From the NCBI GenBank assembly GCA_905236585.1, contig CAJOQZ010000018.1, positions 1-5,933 on the forward strand: a stretch of 5,933 nucleotides of DNA, given 5' to 3'. A model generated the notes under the pieces. It was not told the DNA's origin. It did not search any database and saw only the letters and a program-made list of their open reading frames with translations. The translations under genes were made by a program, and so were the position numbers. The stretch comes from an uncultured Lachnospiraceae bacterium. Its GTDB lineage: Bacteria; Bacillota; Clostridia; Lachnospirales; Lachnospiraceae. Shown here in pieces: positions 1 through 5,933 of the stretch (positions are counted from its first letter, which is position 1; every line of letters begins with the position of its first letter).

Positions 1-390
1 GAGTAAAAAATACGGGAAGGGCGCGTCGGAGTCTGCCGACAACATCCACATCATACAGGATGCGATGAACCGGTTCGCCATGATTTCGTTCCGTTTTAAT
101 ATGTACACGGCGGAACACGAACTGGTGCCGAAGGATGATCATATCCACGTAATCAGTCCGTATCGCATTGTGGCGTACCATGACCGGTATTACTGTATTG
201 GGCATAAATCAGGCAAGTCCAGCGTGTCCCATTACCGGATCGATCTGATGACGTGATTGTGAGGACTTCGCCGTACATGATCACGCGTTGGGCAATGCAG
301 TACGGGGACATCGTGGAGATCTTGGATGAACAGATCCGCGGGACGATCCGCGAGGAACTGGAAAAGATGCGGAAGATGTATCAGAAATAA
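1..390 (+). pseudogene. WYL-domain transcriptional regulator, C-terminal part, internally deleted and frameshifted
   Basis: Two fragments of one protein family lie in different frames. Frame 2 (from base 2 to the TGA at 254-256) gives a WYL-domain core: ISFRFNMY, then HVISPYRIVAYHDRYYCIGH, then SHYRIDLM. This matches the usual order of strand, 'sPyrlv', 'yYLig' and 'RiDlm'. Frame 1 (from about 247 to the TAA at 388-390) gives the typical C-terminal end of such regulators: RTSPYMITRWAMQYGDIVEI followed by IRGTIREELEKMRKMY. In intact relatives some 70-80 residues separate these two parts; here they meet directly at about 247-258 in different frames, so a deletion plus frameshift is the simplest reading. 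Known family members bind DNA through an N-terminal HTH and use WYL to sense ligands or nucleic acid; the HTH here would lie outside the window. The fragment is very unlikely to make a working regulator. The family call is from motif recognition. Confidence 0.78.
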
Positions 391-422
391 GGATCGGTTA
401 AGACGACGAGTTTCCGAAATGA

Positions 423-707
423 CCTTACATCCTTCCAATCGGCGGAATTTGGCGATATGATCCGGCAAAGGAATGGAGCGTTGAAAAGGATCGGGACGGA
501 TTTTCCAATGCTTATTCGTTAGATACGAAGGATCTTTGCATCTTAAATCTTAACAGTGGTGCCTACACGATCCTGCACTGGCTTTCCATCCTGTTGGAAA
601 ACAGGAGTTTTGAAGTTTCCTCTCCGCTGGGACGGGAGGGCAAGGCATACCTTATCATTTGCGGAGAAGTCTTCCATTGTCTGGTTGACGAGGTAGTGCG
701 GTTATAA
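423..707 (+). pseudogene. DUF3990-family protein remnant, N-terminus missing and C-terminus damaged
   Basis: The open frame from 423 to the TAA at 705-707 has no credible start codon or ribosome binding site. It reads DPAKEWSVEKDRDGFSNAYS, then LDTKDLCILNLNSG, then YTILHWLSILLENRSFEV and SPLGREGKAYLI. This is the conserved middle of DUF3990 proteins (AkEWa, dGf.N.Y.ld, L.iLnL, ytiLhWLaiLleNR). The usual opening, of the type 'lYHGS...DFG.GFY.T', is absent. Near the end the frame gives DEVVRL and then stops; one frame over the same DNA reads G-Y-K, as if it were a decayed 'yDVviGYRADDSYF' block. DUF3990 proteins are small, resemble ADP-ribosyltransferase-type folds, and often sit in accessory regions; their role is not settled. 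A remnant is far more likely than a short functional gene. Confidence 0.68.
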
Positions 708-752
708 GTTAACAGAATTACTCCGGGACAGGGCGAGGGGCGGTTTTCCAGA

Positions 753-781
753 TTGCTTTTTTTCAAAATGTAGGCTACAAT
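753..781 (+). promoter_or_regulatory. Sigma-70-type promoter for the kinase-transporter operon
   Basis: A -35-like TTGCTT (753-758) and a -10-like TACAAT (776-781, five of six to TATAAT) are separated by exactly 17 nt. A start of transcription near 788 would give a leader of roughly 115 nt before the kinase ATG at 904. It is the best promoter match in the non-coding stretch 708-903 and lies after the decayed genes, in the right place to drive the downstream genes. No operator or riboswitch fold was recognised in the leader. Confidence 0.55.
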
Positions 782-886
782 CCAAACAGATGCTATATGC
801 TTTCCAATTTGGCAGGTATGCATGCAGGCTGCGGCAATAAGGGCTTTTGGCGGAAATTGGCATCTTAAGGCGGCAGTATCGATCGT

Positions 887-893
887 AAGGGGG
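887..893 (+). promoter_or_regulatory. Ribosome binding site that sets the kinase start at 904
   Basis: AAGGGGG lies 10 nt before the ATG at 904 and only 1 nt before the in-frame TTG at 895. The spacing favours ATG 904, which also gives a typical lysine-rich N-terminus (MKKKGLG) ahead of the first membrane segment. Confidence 0.7.
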
Positions 894-903
894 ATTGTGG
901 ATT

Positions 904-3729
904 ATGAAGAAAAAGGGATTGGGGTTGGCGGCGAGGCTTTCCATAGCAGTATCCATAATGCTTCTCGCGGCGAATTTTCTTCTTGGAGCGGCATTGATCA
1001 CCGAGTCCAGAAATGCCCTGCGGCAGCTGGTTAATTATCGGATGCTTGACATCTCAAATACGGCGGCGGATATGGTGGATGGCGATATTTTGGGTTCACT
1101 TAAGAAGGAAGATAAGGGGACGCCGGAATATCAGAAGATCAATGACACGCTCGCCTATTTCCAGAATAATATCGAACTGAATTATATTTATTGCATACGT
1201 GCCGCGGACGACGGTACGTTTACATTTACGGTTGACCCGACTATCGAGGACCCCGGGGAATTTGGGGAGCCCGTTGTCGGCACGGAGGCGCTTGTTGCTG
1301 CAAGCAAGGGAACCCCTGCCGTAGATGAAGAACCGTATTCCGACGCGTGGGGGAGATTTTACAGTGCCTACAGTCCGGTTTTTGATTCCGATGGCAACGT
1401 CAGCGGAATAGTCGCAGTGGATTTTTCCGCTGACTGGTTCGATGAGCAGATTGCCAGACAGACGGGGAAGATCATTCTGCACAGCATGATTTCTGTCATT
1501 GTAGGCGTTTTTCTTATTATCTTTGCCACGAGCAGAATGCGCAGGCAGATTAAGGAAATGACAGACGACATTTCCGAGGTTGCCGAAGATCTTGATGAAC
1601 TTACGCGGGAGGTTATGCCGGATGAGACTGTGACATATGACGGCAAAGAACGTGCCGCCGATGATGTTGCGGCGTTGTCCGACAGGATTCACACGATAAA
1701 GGACGCCTTAAAGCAATATATGCAGATCATCCACACCCGGTCAAGGAACATGATCGAGGCGCTGTCTTCCGACTATCGAAGCGTATACTATATCAATCTT
1801 GATGATGATACGGGAGTGTGCTACCGGGAGCATGCCGAACTTACCGACGGACTGAAGGAGGATGAAAAGTTCACATACTCCGAGGTGATAAAAAAATATG
1901 CCGATGAATATGTTTTGGAAAAATACCGTGAGTCTTTCCTGCATTTTACGGAAGCGGATACCATAAAAAAGAATCTTGAAAAAGAACGCTTGACCACGTT
2001 CCGGTACATGGTTTGCCGCAACGGACAGGAGTCTTACGAGATGCTTCGCATGGCAGGCGTACATAATACAAAAGATGCTTCGGATCGCACCGCTCACGAG
2101 ATTGGGATGGGATTTGCCGACGTGGACGCGGAAACCCGCCGGACCTTAAATCAGAGCCAGGCTTTGAGCGATGCGCTCGCGGCAGCGGAGGAGGCAAATA
2201 AGGCAAAGACCGCTTTCCTGTCTAACATGAGCCATGAGATCCGCACGCCGATGAATGCCATCATCGGTCTGGACAGGATTGCGTTAAACGATCCCTCAAT
2301 AACGGATACAATCAGGGATTATCTTGAGAAAATAGGCTCTTCTGCGGAGCATCTCCTTGGCATTATCAATGATATCCTTGACATGTCCCGGATTGAAGCG
2401 GGCAGGATGGTTCTGCGGCAGGAAATTTTTTCCCTGCCTTCTCTTCTCGAACAGATCAATATTATGATCGGCGGGCAATGTCATGATAAGGGGCTTACGT
2501 GGCAATGGAGCCTCTTGGGAGAAGCCGATGATTTTTACATCGGTGACGACATGAAACTGAAACAGGTGCTGATCAATATTCTTGGTAATTCCGTAAAGTT
2601 TACCGATGAGGGAGGTCGTATTGATTTTACGATCGAAAGAATTGCGCATTACGAAAACAAATCCACCTTCCGTTTTACCATGAAGGATAACGGAATCGGG
2701 ATGAGCGAAGACTTTCTTCCCAAACTGTTTGATCCGTTTTCACAGGAGGATTCCTCTACAAAGAGCAAATACGGAAGCACGGGGCTTGGCATGCCGATCA
2801 CAAAGCATATCGTTGAAATGATGAACGGCGATATTTCGGTTGCAAGCAAAAAGGGGGTGGGCACGACCTTTACCGTTACCGTTACGATTTCCGATTCCGA
2901 TAAGGAGACGGACTGGAACGGCGAGATTAAGCCGAAGGAGATGAGGGTGCTCATCGTCGATGATGATCCCATTGCCTGCGAGTACGCCAGAATGGAACTC
3001 GAGAAGGTCGGCGTTTCATCGGAGATCGCCTTATCCGGAGCGGAAGCGGTTGAGATGGTGCTGTTAAAGCATGCACGGAGGGATGACTACAACCTGATCT
3101 TAGTCGATTGGAAGATGCCCGACATGGACGGTCTTGAGACGACCCGTCAGATCAGAAAAGCCGTCGGGTATGATTCCGCAATCGTGATACTTACCTCGTT
3201 CCATTGGGATGATGTATTGGAGGAAGCGGATCAGGCGGGCGTGGATTCCTTTATAGCCAAGCCGCTGAAAGCCAATACAATCCTGTCGCAGTTTACCCAG
3301 ACGTTTGCGGTTAAGGCAGAAAACGCGAAGAATAAGGCAGATTTGAAGGGGAAGCGGATACTTATGGCGGAGGATGTGGATATCAACGCCCAGATCATGA
3401 AGATGGTTCTTGAAAAAAAGGAAATGATCGTGGAGCGTGCTGTAAACGGTCAAGTTGCGGTGGATATGTTTGGCGGTCATCCGGACGGATATTATGATGC
3501 GGTTCTGATGGATATGCGTATGCCGGTCATGGACGGACTGGAGGCAACCCGCACCATCCGTGCGCTGGCACGCATTGATGCACAAAAGATACCGATTATC
3601 GCCCTTACTGCAAATGCATTTGACGAGGACGTGCAGAATTCCCTGCAGGCGGGCATGAATGCGCATCTTTCAAAACCCGTGGAGCCGGAGCATCTGTATG
3701 AGACACTGGAGGTGCTGATACAGACATGA
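904..3729 (+). CDS. Membrane hybrid sensor histidine kinase with two receiver domains
   Basis: A 941-residue sensor kinase. A first membrane segment (about 8-30) precedes an extracellular Cache/PDC-like sensor (about 32-188, with an AYSPVFDSDG...GIVAVDFSADWF block at 155-179), a second membrane segment (190-210) and a HAMP-like linker (about 212-275). A PAS-like domain (about 283-405) and a short coiled coil lead into HisKA, with phospho-acceptor His444 in SNMSHEIRTPMNA. The ATPase domain has the N box (Asn562), DNGIGM (595-600), FDPF and GLGM (627-630). Receiver 1 (about 680-795) has DDD at 686-688, Asp735, Thr764 and Lys786. Receiver 2 (about 818-938) has Glu823-Asp824, Asp870, Thr902 and Lys924. 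Both receivers keep the phosphorylation residues. There is no HPt and no DNA-binding output domain, so the signal must leave through a partner not in this window. Its place ahead of an amino acid-type ABC importer suggests it senses a related solute; that is inference. Confidence 0.95.
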   Translation: MKKKGLGLAARLSIAVSIMLLAANFLLGAALITESRNALRQLVNYRMLDISNTAADMVDGDILGSLKKEDKGTPEYQKINDTLAYFQNNIELNYIYCIRAADDGTFTFTVDPTIEDPGEFGEPVVGTEALVAASKGTPAVDEEPYSDAWGRFYSAYSPVFDSDGNVSGIVAVDFSADWFDEQIARQTGKIILHSMISVIVGVFLIIFATSRMRRQIKEMTDDISEVAEDLDELTREVMPDETVTYDGKERAADDVAALSDRIHTIKDALKQYMQIIHTRSRNMIEALSSDYRSVYYINLDDDTGVCYREHAELTDGLKEDEKFTYSEVIKKYADEYVLEKYRESFLHFTEADTIKKNLEKERLTTFRYMVCRNGQESYEMLRMAGVHNTKDASDRTAHEIGMGFADVDAETRRTLNQSQALSDALAAAEEANKAKTAFLSNMSHEIRTPMNAIIGLDRIALNDPSITDTIRDYLEKIGSSAEHLLGIINDILDMSRIEAGRMVLRQEIFSLPSLLEQINIMIGGQCHDKGLTWQWSLLGEADDFYIGDDMKLKQVLINILGNSVKFTDEGGRIDFTIERIAHYENKSTFRFTMKDNGIGMSEDFLPKLFDPFSQEDSSTKSKYGSTGLGMPITKHIVEMMNGDISVASKKGVGTTFTVTVTISDSDKETDWNGEIKPKEMRVLIVDDDPIACEYARMELEKVGVSSEIALSGAEAVEMVLLKHARRDDYNLILVDWKMPDMDGLETTRQIRKAVGYDSAIVILTSFHWDDVLEEADQAGVDSFIAKPLKANTILSQFTQTFAVKAENAKNKADLKGKRILMAEDVDINAQIMKMVLEKKEMIVERAVNGQVAVDMFGGHPDGYYDAVLMDMRMPVMDGLEATRTIRALARIDAQKIPIIALTANAFDEDVQNSLQAGMNAHLSKPVEPEHLYETLEVLIQT

Positions 3730-3818
3730 TGATTGCATTTTTGAGATTACACCCTTGCAAAGATCTTGTCGGGAATGCGGCAAGGCTGGAGGAAGAAATG
3801 ACAGGAGCAGACAGATGA
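3726..3818 (+). CDS. Possible 30-residue coupling or remnant ORF between kinase and deformylase
   Basis: An ATG at 3726 overlaps the kinase stop codon (ATGA), and this frame ends in a TGA at 3816-3818 that overlaps the deformylase ATG at 3815 (again ATGA). The peptide begins MMIAFLRLHPCKDLVGNAAR and ends with LEEEMTGADR. A GGAGG at 3708-3712 lies 13 nt upstream, rather far for a strong site. I do not recognise the product. It could be a small translated gene that couples translation of the flanking genes, the tail of a deleted gene, or chance. The exact overlap at both ends is the main reason to list it. Confidence 0.27.
   Translation: MMIAFLRLHPCKDLVGNAARLEEEMTGADR
3803..3807 (+). promoter_or_regulatory. 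Ribosome binding site that sets the deformylase start at 3815
   Basis: AGGAG lies 7 nt before the ATG at 3815. An in-frame TTG at 3755 would add 20 residues (MQRSCRECGK...) that do not resemble a deformylase N-terminus and have no comparable site, so 3815 is preferred. Confidence 0.7.
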
Positions 3819-4225
3819 TAAAACAAATAATGCGCGATGTCCTGTTTTTGGGGCAAAAGTCCGAGGATGCGACGGAGGCGGATAAGCAGATTATAGCAGA
3901 CCTCCACGACACGCTGAAAGCAAACCATGATCGCTGTGTGGGCATGGCGGCAAATATGATCGGGTACAAGAAGAGGATCATTATTGTGTCTATGGGGTTC
4001 ATGGATTTTGTAATGGTAAATCCCGTAATCACTCAGAAACTGCAGCCCTACGATACAGAGGAAGGATGTCTTTCCTTGGATGGGCTCAGAAAGACACGGC
4101 GGTATCGGAAGATAAAAGTTCAGTTTCTGGATGAGGAGTTTCAGCCTCATACGCAGGAATATGAAGGACAGATAGCACAGATTATCCAGCATGAGTGTGA
4201 TCATCTGGAGGGGATTATCATATGA
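3815..4225 (+). CDS. Peptide deformylase-family protein, short clostridial type with altered motif I
   Basis: A 136-residue protein that starts MIKQIMRDVLFLGQKSEDAT. Peptide deformylases are cytoplasmic metalloenzymes that remove the N-formyl group from new proteins. The metal ligands are all present: Cys85 in motif II (EEGCLSL, 82-88) and His126 and His130 with catalytic Glu127 in motif III (QHECDHLEG). Motif I, normally G-x-G-x-A-A-x-Q, reads C-V-G-M-A-A-N-M (41-48), so the Gln that helps hold the formyl group is Met48 and the first Gly is Cys41. The protein ends six residues after His130, whereas the E. coli enzyme (168 residues) has a C-terminal helix beyond this point. I recall other clostridial proteins annotated as deformylase with the same short form, so this is probably a subfamily, not damage. 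It may be an extra paralogue with a narrower or different substrate; the essential housekeeping copy would be elsewhere. It sits in the same transcription unit as the kinase and transporter. Confidence 0.88.
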   Translation: MIKQIMRDVLFLGQKSEDATEADKQIIADLHDTLKANHDRCVGMAANMIGYKKRIIIVSMGFMDFVMVNPVITQKLQPYDTEEGCLSLDGLRKTRRYRKIKVQFLDEEFQPHTQEYEGQIAQIIQHECDHLEGIII

Positions 4226-4262
4226 CTGCCACAGCGTGGACGGACATGGGTGAAGGATGAAC

Positions 4263-4286
4263 TTGCGGCGGACATAACAGCCGCGA
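4263..4286 (+). other. Small intercistronic hairpin before the transporter gene
   Basis: GCGGC at 4265-4269 can pair with GCCGC at 4280-4284 around a 10-nt loop, and the stem extends by a T-G and a T-A pair. No T-run follows, so it is not a standard terminator. It ends 7 nt before the AGGAGG of the transporter gene and could affect RNA stability or translation. Confidence 0.3.
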
Positions 4287-4292
4287 ACGTTC

Positions 4293-4298
4293 AGGAGG
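4293..4298 (+). promoter_or_regulatory. Strong ribosome binding site serving a TTG start at 4308
   Basis: A perfect AGGAGG lies 9 nt before the TTG at 4308. The reading frame from this TTG begins with a lipoprotein signal peptide (MKIPRLIGIMMLLLLFCGCG). The next in-frame ATGs, at 4335 and 4338, would cut into the hydrophobic core, so the TTG start is preferred. Confidence 0.75.
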
Positions 4299-4307
4299 AA
4301 AGGAACA

Positions 4308-5903
4308 TTGAAAATACCAAGGTTGATAGGGATTATGATGCTGCTTTTGCTGTTTTGCGGCTGTGGAAAGCAAAGCGGGGAGGGAGCCCTTGCCATACAG
4401 GATGCAAAAGGAGCCGTGGGGGAAGAAGTCCGCTGGCAGGATTACAACGGCAAGCGCATCGGCGTTCTTACGGGAACGCTGATGGAGGATGCGGCAGACA
4501 CCTATTTCCCCGACAGCGAACATCTGTACTTTAACAACTATCCGGACTTAAATGCGGCGCTGCTTGCGGATAAGATTGACGCCTATCTTGGAGACGAGCC
4601 GAATCTGAAAACCATCCATTTCGAGCAGCCGCAGATCGACTATATCAAAGACCGCATCACCAATCAGGAATACAGTTTCGCATTCCGAAAGAATGATGAG
4701 GAAAGCGCGGCGCTCTGCGAGGAACTGAATGGTTTCCTAAAGCGCATCCGCGAGGATGGAACCATGAAGGAGATGGATGATATCTGGATGGGCGTCGACG
4801 AGGAGAAAAAGGTCGTCGATATGTCCGACCTCACAGGTGAAAACGGAACCATCCGGGTTGTCACAACCTCAACGGATATGCCATGGTCTTACATCAAGGA
4901 TGGGAAAAATGTGGGATATGACATCGACCTTGTCGTGCGCTTCTGCAGGGAGAGGGGCTATGCGCTGGAACTGGGAGACGTGGATTTTCCCGGGCGGATT
5001 CCCGCCATACAGTCAGGGAAATATGATTTTACCACCGACATGAACGTGACCCCGGAAAGACAGGAGGAGGTGCTCTTCTCCGATCCGACGAGCACGGGCG
5101 GCATTGTGCTTGCGGTTTTGGAAAGCAACCTCGCGGCAGGCTTGCAGAAAAATGAGACAGAGGTCATGGGGGAGGAAACCTTCCTCGGCGGCATCGCGGC
5201 GAGTTTTGAGAAGACCTTTATTCGAGAGAATCGCTATCGGTTATTCATAAAAGGCGTAAGCACCACGCTTCTTATCACGCTGCTTTCCGTTCTGTTCGGA
5301 ACCATCCTCGGCTTTCTGGTGTTCATGCTCTGTCGCAACGGCAACCCAGCGGCAAACTTTGTCACGCACTTTTGCACGTGGCTGGTTCAGGGGATGCCGA
5401 TGGTGGTGCTTTTGATGATCCTCTTTTACGTCATCTTCGGTTCCGTCGCCATAAGCGGCATCGCCGTGGCGGTGCTCGGCTTCACGCTTACCCTTGGCGC
5501 GGCAGTATTTTCGCTTTTGAAAATGGGTGTCGGAGCGGTGGAAAGCGGGCAATATGAGGCGGCGTGTGCGCTGGGTTTTTCAGATGCTGCCACCTTTTTC
5601 CAGATCATTCTCCCGCAGGCGCTGCCCCATGTGCTCCCCGCATACAAAGGGGAGATCGTGAACTTAATCAAGGCAACGGCAATCGTCGGCTACATTGCCG
5701 TGCAGGATTTAACGAAGATGGGGGACATCGTGCGCAGCCGTACCTACGAGGCGTTTTTCCCCTTGATCGCGGTGACGGTCATCTATTTTGTGTTGGAGGG
5801 CTTAATCGGGATTCTCGTCAGCCTGATCGAACGCAAATTTGACCCGAAACGCCGCAGGATCGCCGATATTATGAAAGGGGTAAAAATAAATGATCCGGAT
5901 TGA
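4308..5903 (+). CDS. Amino acid ABC importer: lipoprotein substrate-binding domain fused to permease
   Basis: A 531-residue fusion protein. A signal peptide with a likely lipid-modified Cys19 is followed by an extracellular binding region and then a GlnP/HisM-type permease. The binding region has two lobes of the SBP_bac_3 family in unusual order. Residues 43-162 look like the second lobe and closing tail (NGKRIGVLTGT, then LLADKIDAYLGDEP, then DGTMKEMDDIWMG). Residues 180-275 look like the first lobe (IRVVTTSTDMPWSYI, VGYDIDLVVRF, IPAIQSGKYDF, then NVTPERQEEVLFSDP, where Arg251 aligns with the Arg that binds the ligand carboxylate). The permease (about 310-515) has several membrane segments and an EAA loop (417-440: EAACALGFSDAATFF through ILPQALP) that docks the ATPase. 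The downstream ATPase start overlaps this gene by 14 nt. Family knowledge supports uptake of a polar amino acid or similar solute; the exact substrate cannot be told. Confidence 0.92.
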   Translation: MKIPRLIGIMMLLLLFCGCGKQSGEGALAIQDAKGAVGEEVRWQDYNGKRIGVLTGTLMEDAADTYFPDSEHLYFNNYPDLNAALLADKIDAYLGDEPNLKTIHFEQPQIDYIKDRITNQEYSFAFRKNDEESAALCEELNGFLKRIREDGTMKEMDDIWMGVDEEKKVVDMSDLTGENGTIRVVTTSTDMPWSYIKDGKNVGYDIDLVVRFCRERGYALELGDVDFPGRIPAIQSGKYDFTTDMNVTPERQEEVLFSDPTSTGGIVLAVLESNLAAGLQKNETEVMGEETFLGGIAASFEKTFIRENRYRLFIKGVSTTLLITLLSVLFGTILGFLVFMLCRNGNPAANFVTHFCTWLVQGMPMVVLLMILFYVIFGSVAISGIAVAVLGFTLTLGAAVFSLLKMGVGAVESGQYEAACALGFSDAATFFQIILPQALPHVLPAYKGEIVNLIKATAIVGYIAVQDLTKMGDIVRSRTYEAFFPLIAVTVIYFVLEGLIGILVSLIERKFDPKRRRIADIMKGVKINDPD

Positions 5904-5933
5904 GCAGCTGAAAAAGGAATATCCGAACGTCAC
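5890..5933 (+). CDS. Amino acid ABC transporter ATP-binding protein (GlnQ-like), N-terminal 14 codons only
   Basis: The ATG at 5890 opens a frame reading MIRIEQLKKEYPNV, which runs off the window. This is the usual first strand of a polar amino acid ABC ATPase ('MIrie.LkKeYpnvtpLkdv'). AAAGGGG at 5874-5880 lies 9 nt upstream, and the start overlaps the permease stop by 14 nt, which points to coupled translation. It would energise the permease encoded just before it. The Walker motifs lie outside the window, so the call rests on the N-terminus and context. Confidence 0.82.
   Translation, partial: MIRIEQLKKEYPNV

Noticed and set aside
804..860. Inverted repeat CCAATTT (804-810) and AAATTGG (854-860) in the leader
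   Set aside because: Only 7 bp with a 43-nt loop and AT-rich; it is easily expected by chance and has no terminator or riboswitch features.
809..882. TTGGCA boxes at 809 and 857 as alternative -35 elements
   Set aside because: No acceptable -10 hexamer lies at 16-18 nt from either box; spacings are about 20 and 14 nt.
895..903. Upstream TTG start for the kinase, adding three residues
   Set aside because: The ribosome binding site would be only 1 nt away, whereas ATG 904 has a 10-nt spacing.
822..1034. Open frame of 70 codons overlapping the kinase start in another frame
   Set aside because: No good ribosome binding site, no recognisable product, and it overlaps the kinase's first membrane segment.
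1096..1692. Antisense open frame of 198 codons opposite the kinase sensor region
   Set aside because: It mirrors a well-supported coding region, and its product shows no recognisable domain.
3605..4396. Long antisense open frame of 263 codons on the - strand
   Set aside because: It lies opposite the kinase end, the deformylase and the transporter start, all with clear family motifs. Its translation shows no recognisable domain.
4250..4534. Open frame of 94 codons overlapping the transporter signal peptide
   Set aside because: Its composition is that of a shifted frame, and the transporter frame has a lipoprotein signal and clear binding-domain motifs.

Overview
The window reads as a piece of a Clostridia chromosome, most likely Lachnospiraceae. 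The grounds are protein style: a Cache/PAS hybrid sensor kinase, a short deformylase paralogue of clostridial type, an SBP-permease fusion, and WYL and DUF3990 relics. Other grounds are roughly balanced base composition, strong AGGAGG-type ribosome binding sites and one TTG start. This placement rests on recognition, not on a search. All supported genes lie on the + strand.

Positions 1-707 are a small gene graveyard. First comes the C-terminal part of a WYL-domain regulator, broken by a frame change at about 247-258 where some 70-80 residues appear to be missing. Directly after it is a DUF3990-type remnant that has lost its beginning and has a damaged end. From 708 to 903 is a non-coding leader with a good sigma-70-type promoter (TTGCTT, 17 nt, TACAAT) and a ribosome binding site.

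Positions 904-5933 look like one operon. It starts with a 941-residue membrane hybrid histidine kinase (Cache-like sensor, HAMP-like linker, PAS-like domain, HisKA, HATPase, two receiver domains). A 30-codon mini-ORF overlaps its stop and also overlaps the start of the next gene. Next is a 136-residue peptide deformylase-family protein with intact metal ligands but Met in place of the motif I Gln. Then, after an 82-nt gap holding a small hairpin, comes a 531-residue lipoprotein/permease fusion of a polar amino acid ABC importer, followed by the first codons of its ATPase, which runs off the window.

The working picture is a nutrient-sensing unit: the kinase reads an extracellular small molecule, and the fused binding-protein/permease with its ATPase imports an amino acid or a similar solute. 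The deformylase-like protein is an odd passenger with no clear link to either. The most unusual points are the lobe order of the binding domain (C-lobe before N-lobe), the altered deformylase active site, and the decayed genes just upstream of the promoter. No RNA genes, CRISPR arrays, insertion sequences or origins were seen.
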